Assembly (NCBI GenBank): GCA_002794775.1
Contig: NBAY01000008.1
Span: 372,001 to 436,000 of the forward strand
Direction: 5' to 3'
Length of the DNA stretch: 64,000 nucleotides
Source of the DNA: Porodaedalea pini
Lineage: Eukaryota > Basidiomycota > Agaricomycetes > Hymenochaetales > Hymenochaetaceae
Numbering within the stretch: position 1 is the stretch's first letter; the number at the start of each line of letters is the position of its first letter. The notes beneath the pieces were generated by a model. That model saw nothing but the letters and a program-made list of their open reading frames with translations. It searched no databases and had not been told where the DNA came from. Made by a program: the position numbers and the translations under genes. This document shows positions 34,401 through 46,066 of this stretch, one piece after another.

Positions 34401-36396
34401 ATCGGGTATTCACCATTGACCCTGATACAGCCAAGGACTACGATGATGCCTTGTCTGTTAAGAAGAATGAGGATGGCACCTATGATATTGCTGTTCACAT
34501 AGCTGATGTTTCGCACTTTGTGAAACCCAATACGGCCCTTGACCGTGATGCACGCAAGAGGGCGACCAGTGTCTACCTTGTCCAACGTGCCGTGCCGATG
34601 CTCCCGCCCGCGCTCAGCGAGCAGATCTGCAGTCTGGTTCCTGGACAGGAGCGTCTGGCCTTCACGGCGATTTTTACGATAACTGAGGATGCGAAGGTTG
34701 CGAAGAAGCGCTTCGAGAAGACTATCATCAAGTATGCATATTTCTTCAAAACCAATGAATGTGTCTGTATGTACTGACATCTTTGTAGGTCTGCCGCTCG
34801 TCTCACATATAGTGATGCACAAAATGTGCTCGATGGCAAGTCCCTCGGTTCCGTCCCAGTCTCTCCAGAGTTCGACGCTGTGGATGTCGAACACGATCTG
34901 AAGATCTTGAATGGTCTTGCGCAGAAGCTGCGCAACAATCGTTATCAGAACGGATACCTCGGTCTTGAGTCCCTTAGCCTAGCTTTCACACTCGATGAAA
35001 ACGGTCTTCCGATCGACACTGCCCGCTATGAGAGAACCGATTCGCACAAGCTCATCGAAGAGGTATGGATAGATACCATTGTTTGAGATACAAACGAACT
35101 AATCCCGCATTTTCTTAAAGTTTATGTTACTTGCTAATACTGCCGTTGCTCATCAAATTGCTCACCATTTACCTGAACAAGCTCTCCTCCGACGCCATGA
35201 AGAGCCTATCGAACGACGTCTCAATATCTTCAAGGAGCGCGCAGCTCGTCTTGGGTATACTTTTGACACCTCTTCCGCCGGTGCATTTATGAAGTCCTTT
35301 GACGCTGTCGAGGATCAGACTGCTCGCAAGCTACTTCAGATAATCGCATACAAGGCTATGCATACTGCGAAATATTTCTGTGCGGGCATGCTTGACATTG
35401 CGAAGTACGGCCATTATGCGCTTAATGTGCCTCTGTACACACACTTCACCTCGCCGATTCGCCGCTACGCGGACATTATCGTGCATCGCCAGCTCGAGTC
35501 GATCTTCGTGAACGGGAGCGGTGTTGAACCCAAGTTCACAATGGATCGTGACTCCGTCGCTAAGGTCGCTCAGCAGTGCAACATGTGAGGTCTTGTTTTC
35601 ATACAATTTGTAGCTGAACTCACTTCTGTTGCGTCTATAGTAAGAAGGAATCTGCTAAACTGGCACAGGAACAGTCGACGCATCTGTATCTTTGTGTCCT
35701 CATTGCCGACCTCACTCAGCGTTACGGGCCAGTTATTCGTCCGGCCACTGTGGTCGGCGTCCTTGATGCTGCATTTGATGTGCTTGTACCTGAATTTGGC
35801 ATCGAGAAGCGTGTGCATGTTGATCAGATGCCCATCGACGTGAGTCCACTGTATGCTACAGTTGGAAAGTATATTGATTTGAGTTGCATCTTCAGAACCA
35901 CGTGTACGAAGAGCATAGTCATACTTTGCAGATCTACTGGTCGAAGCGCGACGTTATTTCTTGGCTCGCTGAGAATAGTGACGATGAACACCTGAAGAAG
36001 GTAAAGCAGACTGCCGAACAGCATGCTGTAAAGATGGAGGTTTCATCACGTTCTGTTCATGACGAGTCAGCTCTCTTCGATGAGGATGATGCCGATGATG
36101 AGATCGTCCTTGGTAGGACGCAGCCCGGCGATGCTGTGAAGGAGACCTCGAAGCAGCGCCTTGTGTCGCAGGCGAAGCTCAAGCCTCAGTTTGAAGGACT
36201 CAGGACGACGTCCAGCGGACACAAAATCCAAGACATTCGCGAACTCATGACCGTACCGGTATGTATGAGTTCATGGCAGCCTCCATAGATTTGACTCACT
36301 CTATTACAGGTCATCGTCACCGCGGACCTGACGAAGAGCCCTCCGGTCATTAAGGTTTACAGTGTCAACCCTTATGCTGAGGAGCAGAAGAAATGA
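31487..36396 (+). CDS. SSD1: Ssd1/Dis3L2-like RNB-domain RNA-binding protein
   Basis: Ssd1 (Sts5 in fission yeast, GUL-1 in Neurospora) binds mRNAs for cell-wall and polarity factors and represses their translation. The first 600 residues are disordered and rich in Gly/Arg, Ser and Gln (QQQQQQQHHHH near 32460). SLFAPYLPQASLPPLLAAGK and LVVGILRVNKRNRSDAYVAT then open the cold-shock domains. The RNB domain starts at about 34400 with FTIDPDTAKDYDDAL and contains HFTSPIRRYADIIVHRQLES (35440-35500). The C-terminus ends SVNPYAEEQKK. Around nine introns join in frame, giving a protein of about 1,300 residues, as usual for Ssd1. All four aspartates of the RNase II catalytic signature appear to be kept, whereas yeast Ssd1 is described as a pseudonuclease. 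Confidence 0.88.
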
Positions 36397-37007
36397 ACGT
36401 TGCGACTTTAAACCCAATGGTTCTCATAATCTCAAGTGCTTTTAATTCATGCGGGACGCCTTTCATACAAACGATCCTCGCCCTTCTATCTTCGATTATT
36501 TTCATGCTCTTGAATTAACCAGAGTCGAGGTTTGTTGTTAACGCTGTTTGCCTGTATTCTTTCGCCTGTTGGTTTGATACGGCTGGCGGACTGCCTCGGC
36601 TCATATGCACGGCCCCTTTGATGTATTGTATTTCGTACGGATTTGTTATGAAGAGACGTCTTGAAATTATCCATTGCTCTGGTTCTTTTGAGTTTGCGTT
36701 AGGCGCGCATCTGCTGGACTTCGAATTTCTCACGCCTTTGTATTGCACGTCCTAACTGTCTGCATTCGTCTATCATCATCTCACTTGCATTCAATTGTAG
36801 CCCGTAAGCTTCATTTTGATAACTTTTTGATAAACAGGACGGTTCTAACTAGTACTGATGTCGAATGAAATGGGCGGGTTCAAGTCGACCATTGTAACGC
36901 ATCCAGTCACAGACCATTCACAGCACGCGTTCTTTCAAACCTCACAGGCCGTCGAAACCCTCTATCAAAGAAACCTCCTATAGCCTCCATTCAAACAAGC
37001 AGCAACC
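36397..37007. promoter_or_regulatory. Spacer with likely calcineurin B promoter
   Basis: This 611-bp stretch between the SSD1-like stop and the CNB1 start has no supported gene. A tRNA-like box at about 36878 was examined and not accepted. Confidence 0.35.
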
Positions 37008-38023
37008 ATGGGACAGTCGCGTACGTCCCGTTTTGACCTTGTAGATATGCTATGGCTTACCACCGCGCATACGATAGCATCTCAGTTCATGGAGGATATG
37101 GAAAGGCGGTCCAACTGTGCGTCTCTTACAGAATAAGCAATGCAATGCGAAAATTCTGTCCTGATACACAGGTGTTGTGATGATAGTCAACGCAAGCGAA
37201 TTGGAACGCCTGAAGAAGCGATTCATGAAGCTCGACAGGTACGTCGCGACGATTTCAGTCAATTTTGGCGTGTTCCTCCGTGCCCATTCACTTACGTTCG
37301 CCTGTTCTACTCCGACATGCTCGTCCTTAACTCACTAGAGATGGCTCTGGATCCATCGACCGTGAAGAATTCTTGCAGATACCACAAATCGCGAACAATC
37401 CACTCGCGGGGCGCATGATCGCCATTTTTGACGAAGAGTGCGTAGCTGGATCAATCTATCTACTGTGATTTATGCTTTGGTCATCTCATCGGCTTCTTTT
37501 GGCAGTGGAGGAGGAACCGTAGACTTCCAAGAGTTCGTAGGGGGATTGAGTGCATTCAGTAGCAGAGGAGGAAGAGAGGAGAAATTAAGATGTTCGTAAT
37601 CTTCTTCACCTTTTGGCTTCCTTTTCGATTCAACGTCAGATAGTCGCGTTCAAGGTGTACGACATGGATCGTGATGGGTATATCTCGAATGGGGAGCTGT
37701 TCTTGGTACTGAAGATGATGGTGGGCAATAACCTGAAGGTTGGTGTTCATATATTCTCTTCTGTGACTCGAAGATGGACTTAATCTCGAAATCATGTAGG
37801 ACCAACAGCTCCAGCAGATCGTAGATAAAACGATCATGGAGGCGGACAAAGACGGTGACGGGAAGCTGAGCTTCGAGGAATTCGCGATGATGGTCTCAAA
37901 CACGGTTTGTCTCATTTATTCTTTTCGTTCACAATGGACGTAATTCTCACCAATGCATATTTTGCCGCCTTTCGCTTTCTCCAGGACATCGTGAAACAAA
38001 TGACTCTAGAAGATCTCTTCTAG
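37008..38023 (+). CDS. CNB1: Calcineurin regulatory subunit B
   Basis: The Ca2+-binding subunit of the calcineurin phosphatase. The very short first exon (MGQS) carries an N-myristoylation signal (Gly2, Ser5-type context). Then come [25 protein letters not shown], and four EF-hands: [38 protein letters not shown] and [13 protein letters not shown]. The end [10 protein letters not shown] is typical of fungal CnB. Introns interrupt EF-hands 1 and 2 at usual positions. For the intron at about 37590-37641 the acceptor agatag restores EEKLR-FAFKVYD. Family length is about 175 residues. The gene is complete and in frame. Confidence 0.92.
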
Positions 38024-39569
38024 GCGTATCTGCTGTAGATTTCGCTTCGTCATCTGCCTTGCTGGCACCCCACCCATCACTGCCTCGCTGCACATATCGC
38101 GTGCCTCTCCCCTGTGACTTCCACCCGTCGCATTAACATCCACACCCTTTCCATCCCGTCCTCCACCATTCCTGCCCGCAAACGAGTGCAGCACTGTTGC
38201 TATCATTATCCGCACGCACGATTACGCCTCGAACGACTTCACGACTCGCCTTGCCGTGTATATACCTCTCTGTAAATTGTGTTTGGAATCGAAAACCAGG
38301 CGCTTTTCGCTCGCACTCCATAAGAAAGATAGGCGTAATTGTGGAAGTATGCAGTGGTTTCCCAGCTACGTCTCGATATCTTCCTGTATTATGGGCTTGA
38401 GTTCTACAAGGAAGGTATCCATCGATTCAGTCGAGTTCTGGGCCTTTCAATGCACCTTCATCGTCTCCGTCATTTTTCTCGCGTCTGTATTCTCAAGTCT
38501 AGCCTGGATCGGAACTCCTGAGATCAAGGCCGCTGCCGAGCTGCGTGCTTCGAGCGTCTTCCTCAATTCTCCTTTTCTTCTTTGTGTGTATTAGGACCTG
38601 TACGTACTTTATATTTGGTCGAGCTCGTTCTATCTAGCTAGCAGGTCACTGCGATCGTGCGATGACATTCTATCAGACCATTGCAAACTAATAATACTAC
38701 TCTGGACACGTCGGGCTCGCTGCGCGCTCTTCTTTCGCCTTCACCCTTGCCGTCCTCTGCTTGCCGCCTACCCGCACAACGCTCACTTAAGCCTGACTAG
38801 CTATGTATGTCATAATGGCGAACTTATCCTGCGCGCGCACCATGGCTTATTATGCCTACTTTTCATAAAGTAGCCAATACATGCGAGTCCCGACTCGCCG
38901 AGTTCTGCTTCCGAGTATCCTCCCCCCAACGCCGAGCTCGCCACATATCCGCGTCCGATTTCCTATATTACAAACATTCAAAGATGTCTAGTCCTTTATT
39001 GTGTACAGGAAGATCCGACTGCTCGGTCGTGCCCCGCAATATGTACAGAACGTACGCGCTGCTCTGCCTCCTTATAACTGGCTTTGGGGCTGTCGCAGAT
39101 CTAAGTCTCGAGTTCACTAAGGAACACATGAAGCTTTGCCAGTACTTGGCAGCAATATTGATATACGCAAGAACTCGAATGAGAACTCAAGTTATCAAAC
39201 CGTCCTATCCACGGCACAGAGAATTCGCATGCTCAATTCGCTTTGTCACCTGCCACGCCCCAACCCTTTTGTTCGTTGCGAACGCGAGATGTGTCGTGGT
39301 AGCATGAAGGTTAAGTTCCTTGGGTGCTCTTAGTAAAATGGCAGAGCGCCCATGGCATCCAGCTCTTATGGTTTGAACTCAATCCTTTTTCGTCTATCAA
39401 ACCAAAAGACAACGCTCTCTCGCGATAACTTCATTGTTGAATTCCCATATGACAAAACAGGAAATTGAATCATACATGCGCGTACGTGTAGTTCTCCGAT
39501 CACAGAGTGCGGACTCTCTTTTGTTCCTAAAGCCGGAGTTGGGTACGTCAGCACAGAGAAAGAAGCAAG
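38024..39569. other. 1.5-kb spacer without recognised gene
   Basis: This lies between convergent CNB1 and the WDR89-like gene. Several frames of 60-150 codons exist but have odd composition, no conserved motif and no consistent splice structure. A continuation of the WD40 gene into about 39366-39545 after a GTAAGA donor at 39590 is possible but not supported by homology. Confidence 0.4.
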
Positions 39570-41077
39570 CTATGGAAAGTAAAGTCTTACATCTTCTTCA
39601 CTGTCGTCGAAGGCGCGTTTCCGCGGAGAGCTGGCGTAGTCGACGTCCATTGATTTGCTTTGATCGGAGTCTTCAGGGTCGGACGTGTGTACAGGAGAGG
39701 ACCAAACGTTCAGTTTGGCGTCTTCGCCTCCTGACAGGAGGACGCCGTTCTGCGAGACGTCATTAGTCAATTGCAAAAGGGAAGAAGATTCGACGAAAGG
39801 CAGACCTTTTCGTCCCATAGGATGCAGCGCACGATCTCGGAGTGCCCACCGGTGTAGAGTTGCTCGAGCGACCAGCGATTGTCCAACCCGCGAGGCGATA
39901 TTAACGCAATGTCTCCTCTGATTGTAAAGTATATAAAAACGGAAATGAAGATTTTAAGCGGAGGAACATACTCGTTGGATCCAGCAAAAAGGTGGAACGA
40001 TCCGTTGCGCGCACTATGGCAGTCGATAATGTAGTCGGTCACCCAAGGAAGCACAGGGTCTGGTTGTGCCAGGCGGTCACGGTCTACGTCTTGTATATGG
40101 TCAAGCTGTGTAGCAAAACCACTGAATAAGAAATTCAAGGAATTTAGCCCGCGTTTTCGTGTACGAACCTCATCTGACCAGAAGCTGACAGTCTCCATGT
40201 CGCTCGCGGCCCATATGTGCGATTCACTCGAGCTCATGTTGTTCGCATTTCGTGGCAGCCAGCCCGCTTTCGAGATGCTGCAACCCCAATTTGCGACGTC
40301 GATGCTCGCCTCGTCTTCGTCTGCCTCGAGCGGGTTGGAGGTACAGAGCAGGCCGTCCGTAGACGCGGAAAGGAGGACCGCGGCGCGGCCATGACGAGAG
40401 AAGTGCACGGCGGTGATGTCGTCTGCGTGGGTGGACGCATGTCGGCGAAGAGGGGCAACGGGGTTTCGTAGATCCCTTGAGACACATCATTCAAAGGTCA
40501 ACATTAGCGATAGAATCCAACGAACACACCAGTACAAAATCGACGCATCGTCTCCCTGTAAGACGCTGCCGGCCGCGACCATGAATCCATCGGACGAGGT
40601 ATCACAGCACAAAAGCGGAGCCCATCTTCCCGAGTTCAGCACTAAGGGTTTAAAGTTCAAGCAGGAGCTTCGGCTTCGTCAATAAGCTTGAGCACGCATA
40701 TAAGCACTATACTCACTCTGCACGGCAACAGCCGCGGCGCGCTCATCCCATACTTTGACGACTCCGTCTCTGCCACAGCTCAGCAGCATCTCGCGTGCGC
40801 CCTGAAACGCCTCTACGGTGCGCATGTACGTGATGCCTCCCGCGTGGCCGGGCAGCGCACGGACGAGCGTCCGGCAGTCGAACTTGTCGAAGAGGTGGAT
40901 CGCGTTTGACGGCGCAGAAGCGGCGGCCGCGTAGTGCGACTGCAGCGCGGCGATTGAGAGGACATAAGAGCGTTCCGGGAGCGATGCTGCACTCAATGGC
41001 CGCGTGCTGTTGACGAAGGAGGCGGAGACGGCGAGTGCAGTACTCGCCATGGTGTTCGGCTGTAAGCTGGAATACAA
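39570..41077 (-). CDS. WD40-repeat protein, WDR89-like
   Basis: A beta-propeller protein of about 400 residues. Visible repeat elements are YVLSIAALQSHYAAAASAPS (blade 1), IHLFDKFDCRTLVRALPGHA followed by LLSCGRDGVVKVWDERAA (blade 2), and ITAVHFSRHGRAAVLLSAST followed by DGLLCTSN (blade 3). HIWAASDMETVSFWSDE, SFHLFAGSN and a last GGHSEIVRCILWDEK with GVLLSGGEDAKLNVWSSP complete the propeller. The acidic tail SDPEDSDQSKSMDVDY and KRAFDDSEEDV is typical of WDR89. Cellular function of this family is not well established. ATGs at 41077 and 41050 (MASTALAVSA) are both possible. A GTAAGA donor right after SEEDV suggests the final exon may lie further left, so the 3' end is uncertain. Confidence 0.7.
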
Positions 41078-41466
41078 AATATACGCAAAAACTTCCGTTG
41101 ATCATATACGGTACGCTTGTTGTAGTAACTTGACTACTGACATAAGGCAGTCCGAGCGCCGCGTCCGCAGGCGAGCCGTTCGGACATTAGGAATCGCCCG
41201 GCCCTTCTGTCTCTCACACAGTCACCTCAGTTCTTGTCGCTGGTCTCGTCGTCGCTGTTCTTTCTACCTCTTACACCCATCGGCCTGCACTCCTTCGGTC
41301 GACTCTCTTTACCCTCAAAAGGCCCAGTTACACCAGTGCCTGGACCTTACGCTCATTTTTACACCACGCTCATTTTGTATCGCAATTCACCTCATTCGCC
41401 CGTCGTCTAACACTCGACGAACGATAGAGACGCCCATATCGCATATCAAGCAACAGGATCTCCAAA
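41078..41466. promoter_or_regulatory. Divergent promoter region, WDR89-like and small membrane protein
   Basis: The two genes start back to back across about 390 bp. The right part is C/T-rich. No supported gene inside. Confidence 0.35.
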
Positions 41467-42097
41467 ATGTCTGGTGAGTTTTGAAGTATTTTGAAAGTAT
41501 TGCGACGGACAGGTCTGATGTCTTGGCTACGCGATGCAGTCCCACCGCGTCGTCACCGTCTTCCTCAGCGCTTGGATTGGACCTTGATTCCTCCCCCGCT
41601 TGGTGCGTCCCGTCTTGTTTCCTCGGATGAGCTGCCACTGAGTCTATACGATACCAGATCTCTCGAGGCCCATCGTCGACGACAAAGCGGCGCTCCCCGC
41701 CATCATCGTTACGCCCTCCTCGCCTACCGGCGCACGCGATTTTCGCATCGCGTTCCTCGCGCCCGAGCCGAAGGAGACGCTGACCGAGCGTGTGTTCTCT
41801 CGGATACACAAGGGCGCAGGTGCGGGCGCGTCGTCGCCGCTGCAGTTCAAGACGCGCACGTTGCTCCTGCTGTTCATCCCGATTTTCATTCTGTTCTGCC
41901 ACTTCCTCACGCACCGCCTTGGTGCGCGCCGTCCGCATTTGCACTTCGGCGTGCATGCGCAGGGCGGAGTCGTCGCTACCGCGGACGGCGCGTCGGACGG
42001 ACATGCTACCGGCTGGCTCGACCTGAATGACTACTGGGATGCACGGCACGCGCGGAACTTTATCATAGAGGAAAAGCCAGCGCAGCCTGTGCAATGA
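41467..42097 (+). CDS. Small single-pass membrane protein, unrecognised
   Basis: The model is MS, an intron, ALGLDLDSSPAW, a second intron, then PIVDDKAALPAIIVTPSSPT, DFRIAFLAPEPKETLTERVF and SRIHKGAGAGASS. One hydrophobic helix (TLLLLFIPIFILFCHFLTH) is followed by a C-terminal part with HFGVHAQ and LNDYWDARHARNFIIEEK. The acceptors cttcctcag and atctctcgag give one continuous frame; other acceptors do not. About 130 residues. The topology (N-terminal charged domain, one helix, short tail) suggests an organelle or ER membrane protein, but I do not recognise it and assign no function. Confidence 0.5.
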
Positions 42098-43145
42098 GCC
42101 TGCAGCAATGTAATGGGCTTCCTCCTTTCGGAAAGGTCGTGGATTTTCTTCGATTGCATTGACTTTACTTGTTCTGCAATGCAATCCATTGACTCCTTGG
42201 AATATTTTTATGTTCACATATTTCTATTGACGGCCGCTGCTGACATCAAGTGTCGCGGCGTAGGTCTTACCTTCTCATCGGATTTACTTTGGAAAATTTC
42301 ATCTGTTTATTTGGTTTGCTTGTTCACAGTTACCTTTTCTTGGTTATCGTGCCTTTTGTTTTATATATGTTCGCTCCCCGTCTTACCTTTGACCTTCCCG
42401 TTGAACATCACCACTTACGAGCTTTCATGGTCACGGAATAGACACGGATGGATCTTGGATCTTTTTTTCCTCGCTCAGATCACGAACGGGATGATGCGCG
42501 GTCCTGGCGTATATTGCGCTCTCGGAACTGAAGCATACGCGCCTCAAATTTTAGCAGTGCTGTGTCTTTCGCAACTATCGCACGGCACTCAAGGTTATGT
42601 CCTATCTTGGCATCAAGCATGAAAATTGTATGCTCGGCTCTGGTACGTTGTCAAGGAAAAGACACGGAAGATATGACGCCGACTGTGACGGCAAAAGGCG
42701 GAGACGCGTGGCGTCGATCGATTTCTCGGGACCGCTTCTAGCAGCGTCTGCCGCAGTGACAAATGCTCAACTCACGTGTATCTACTCACCCTCGCCAACA
42801 AAGAGACATACCCACGATCCAAGAGCCGCCGGACGTTGTTGTGCTGGAGATAAAGTGATGGACCGCTCATCCGAGTCCCATCAGAGAAACAAGGCACAGA
42901 GCGTGAAGAACTGTCAAGTACGATCACCATTTATTTATCTCGAAATGGCTTCATGAGCCATAGATCGACATGCATATCCGCTTGGCGACTGAAGTCCTGC
43001 ACATATAAATCAAATCAAAATCCAGCTTCTCATTTCTCTTTGACTCGACACGACCCTCAACTCCCCTTCTTCTCTGCTCCCGAGAGTCGAGCACCCTTCC
43101 CCTTGAACGACTCTAGTATCTGTCCCTCGACGTCTTCAATCTAAC
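42098..43145. other. Spacer with no supported gene
   Basis: A forward frame of 169 codons at about 42113-42622 is Phe/Leu/Cys-rich, lies just after the stop of the small membrane protein and probably is 3' untranslated DNA. The right part should hold the promoter of the first MARVEL-like gene. Confidence 0.4.
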
Positions 43146-44139
43146 ATGGGCTCCCTATTCCTTACCCGCGTCAGTGTCTTCGGTACGCAGTATTCCAGTT
43201 CTCTCGACGAGCTGTTAACATAAAAGTCGCTCCAGCTACTGTTGTCCTTTTCTCCGTCATCGAGCTGGGTCTCGCCGCGGGCTTCATCGCGAAGCTGCAC
43301 AACTTCGACGGTTTCGCCTTTTCTGCTCCCGCGTATTCCGTGTTTGCGCTCACGATCGCCATCCTCACGCTCTTCACGCTCGTGCCTATGTCAGTTTCCG
43401 TTTTCTTCGCTCTTTGAGATTTTTTGGTTTCTGATATGAAACTCCGTTTCCTTGATTTAGGGTCGTTATTGATTTCTTGCGGAGAGGCGCGTTGACGTCG
43501 TGGGTTATGGTCGAGCTAATCGTCACCGGTAAGTGCCCCTCCCCCCCTCCCTAATTTCATCCGGGGACACTAACTATTTGGGCACAGGTATCCTCATGAT
43601 CCTATGGCTGGCTACGGCTGCAGATACTGCGGCGGCGACGTTGGGCGAGTCGGTCGACTGCAGCTTTGAAGGGAGCAGTAAGTCACTGCAGCTAAACTCT
43701 GGTCGATGAATGACTGATTTTGTACACTCCACTATCGCAGGCGATGCCAGCATGATCTGCCATACATATCAAGCAATCGAGGCATTCGCATTCATCAACT
43801 GGATTCTGCGTTCGTAGCCCCATCCCATTCTCTACAACTCTACCGTTTTTTTTTTCCCACTGCCAGTGCTGATCTAAACTTACACCCTGCCCTATTCGTA
43901 GTCATCGTCTACTTCGGCGTCCTCCTCACCTACGCACTCATCGCGCACGCTCGGGGGGACTCCCCCTGGCGCGAAACAGTGCGCGACACGGACTTTGCCG
44001 CTACGGGAATGGGGGGTGCGCAAAATGCGAGTGTGCCGATGACGCAGCAGGGAACTGGGAACACGGTGAGGGGTTTTTCGTTTCTCTATTTGTATATTCG
44101 CAGATGACTCAGAGATAGTATTCGCCTGTTCCGACATAG
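43146..44139 (+). CDS. MARVEL-like four-helix membrane protein, paralogue 1
   Basis: The protein is built from MGSLFLTRVSVF, then helix 1 TVVLFSVIELGLAAGFIAKL, helix 2 YSVFALTIAILTLFTLVPMV, helix 3 IVTGILMILWLATAADTAAA, an extracellular-like loop with two Cys (CSFEGS, MICHTYQAIEAFAF), and helix 4 LIVYFGVLLTYALIAHARGD. It ends with a polar cytosolic tail. This 4-TM layout with a basic VVIDFLRRGALTSWVMVE loop fits MARVEL-domain proteins, which organise membrane microdomains. The last intron (agagatag acceptor) gives a TYSPVPT end; reading on through the intron would change only the tail. It is tandem to a diverged paralogue at 44914. Confidence 0.65.
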
Positions 44140-44913
44140 GCTGCACATGTGTGAAACGAGACGTGTGCGAAACTTGAATGAGGACTTGGTCCTGTCACTT
44201 GGATGATGGGTGATGAACGAGGATAATTAATATTGATGAGGGTTTAGTGTTTCTTGTTTCTTTTTGTGGATTGGATCTCTTCTCTTTTCCGTTGCTTCTT
44301 GTTCGTCGTAAGAATCGTCCTTATAATAAGTTATATTCCTTTCACTTATTTTCCTACGACTTCGACGGACTGCCGTTCTAAGACGAGTTCGATCCAAAAT
44401 AAGTAGCGATGATCTGCACGCAAAGCTTCGGGTGGCTATGCACCCATTTTTGGTTCTTCATCCAGCAAAGCTTGAGATCGAAACCGTGACTGCACAGGAA
44501 AGAAACTCTTGACTTCAGTACTTCTCTACTGTGATCGTACATTCCCACACACTTCCAACTCCAAATGGTCATGATCCATCTGTCCTTCCTCCTCGTGTGT
44601 GACGGTGTGCACAAAATGAAGGCCCAGGGGTGCTTTTCGAAAATTTAATCAATCAGCCCGAGCTGGCAGACAGAAACGCGAACTGGATCATTGGATGTGT
44701 GCATGATGCGGATAAGCGCCTCCTGTCAGATGCATATTGCGACCGGAATTCTGTCGCAGCGTTGTACATCGCCGCACAAGCGAGATGGCGTCTATTGGGA
44801 ATATTAAATCAGCCTGGCCATATTGATTTGCCTCCGCGTTATCCATCCTTTCCCACTAGTACTCCGAGTCCCCTTCCTCTCGTGCGAATACAGTTTCCTT
44901 GTGATAGCTAGTC
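44140..44913. other. Spacer between the two MARVEL-like genes
   Basis: No gene is supported in these 774 bp. It should hold the terminator of paralogue 1 and the promoter of paralogue 2. Confidence 0.4.
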
Positions 44914-46066
44914 ATGAGTGCCTTCTGGATCATACGCGTTACCTCCTTGAGTGAGTCATTATGGTTATTTTCATCATAATCTTCAATTTATTCTTTATGC
45001 TCCCTTCGCAGTCACCGCGCTGCTGTTATCATTCGCAGTGGTCGGCTTGAGCGCGAATTTCCTTGCAAATTTCACCGCGTTCGACATTCCCGGTTTCCTG
45101 GAGGTGTCGGTCCCGCCGTGGGCAATCTTGTCCGTCGTCGCGGCGGGGGCGAGCGTGCTCCTGATTACGCCGATGTATGTCCAGTTCCTTTCTTTCGCTC
45201 CCGGTTTTCTTTGTCCATAATGAGATAAGATGAACTGACTTTGGATGAACCGATTGTGAACTTGAAGGATCGTAATCGACTTTGTGCGTAGGGGCGCGAT
45301 GACATCCTGGGTAGTCACCGAGCTTATTGTCTTCTGTACGTGTTGTCTTATGTACATCAGCGGAATCAGATTCCGTCTCTGAAAAGTTCTGGGGGTTCTC
45401 TTGTTCTCGTTCGGGCAGCTGTTCTCTCTGTCATCTGGCTAGCGGCTGCGGCAGACTCGACTGTCGGGTTTGACCTGAGCTTCCTAGCGCGGTACGGGTT
45501 CGCGAAGACCTGCCAGGGCCTGGATGACTTTGTCAGTGAGTCTTTTTTTCTTTCATCGCGCCTCGCTCGTTCATAAAGGAGAAATATGGGCACTGATGAG
45601 TTTGTGTTATATGCTGCAGCGGACGTCGAGGCCCTCGCGATAGGGAACACGGAGCAGTACGGGTTCCTCCTCGATCTCAACCTCGACTCCTTCGGCATGC
45701 TATGCCGCTCGCACCAGGCAGTGCAGGGTCTTGCGTTCCTCAGCTGGATAATCCGTATGTTTCCCCTTTCTCCTCCTCCTCCTCCTCCCTTTCAGTGACT
45801 GACAGTGCATATATATAGTCATGGGCTACGCCGTCGCGCTGCTCCTCAGCGCACTCGTGGCCAGCTCGCGCGGGCACCCCGCGATCTGGACGTCCACCGT
45901 GCACGACACGCGCTTCCTCGCGCACCACGACGGCCATGCGCACGGGGCGGAGATCGAGGTGCCTATGGCTGCGACGCAGTATGATTATTACGCGTCGAGC
46001 CAGAGCTTCAAGACGGAGACGCAGGGCTTCGCGCCTGGGAGCATGGCGCACTCGCCGGCGGTGTAA
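44914..46066 (+). CDS. MARVEL-like four-helix membrane protein, paralogue 2
   Basis: Same layout as the gene at 43146. It runs MSAFWIIRVTSL, then helix 1 (TALLLSFAVVGLSANFLANF), helix 2 (WAILSVVAAGASVLLITPM), the shared loop IVIDFVRRGAMTSWVVTELI, helix 3 with LWLAAAADST, a longer Cys-containing loop (YGFAKTCQGLDDF, SFGMLCRSHQAVQGLAFLSW), helix 4 (MGYAVALLLSALVASSRGHP) and a His/Tyr-rich tail ending MAHSPAV. The loop IDFxRRGAxTSWVxxELIV is almost identical in both proteins and shows the tandem duplication. Six exons with 50-70-bp introns. Function beyond membrane organisation is not inferable. Confidence 0.65.

Noticed and set aside
36865..36885. Possible tRNA B-box (gggttcaagtcgacc)
   Set aside because: The box ends TCG rather than TCC and no matching A-box or acceptor stem was found upstream.
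38852..39307. Forward frame of 151 codons
   Set aside because: Cys/Arg/His mixture without domain or splice structure; nothing supports it as a gene.
39366..39545. Extra 3' exon for the WDR89-like gene
   Set aside because: A donor and an acceptor exist, but the added sequence has no resemblance to WDR89 tails.
41387..42217. Minus-strand open frame of 276 codons
   Set aside because: It covers the small membrane protein on the opposite strand, has biased Arg/Glu composition and no motif.
42113..42622. Forward frame of 169 codons with hydrophobic stretches
   Set aside because: It starts 16 bp after a stop codon in likely 3' untranslated DNA; composition is T-rich DNA translated, with no conserved pattern.
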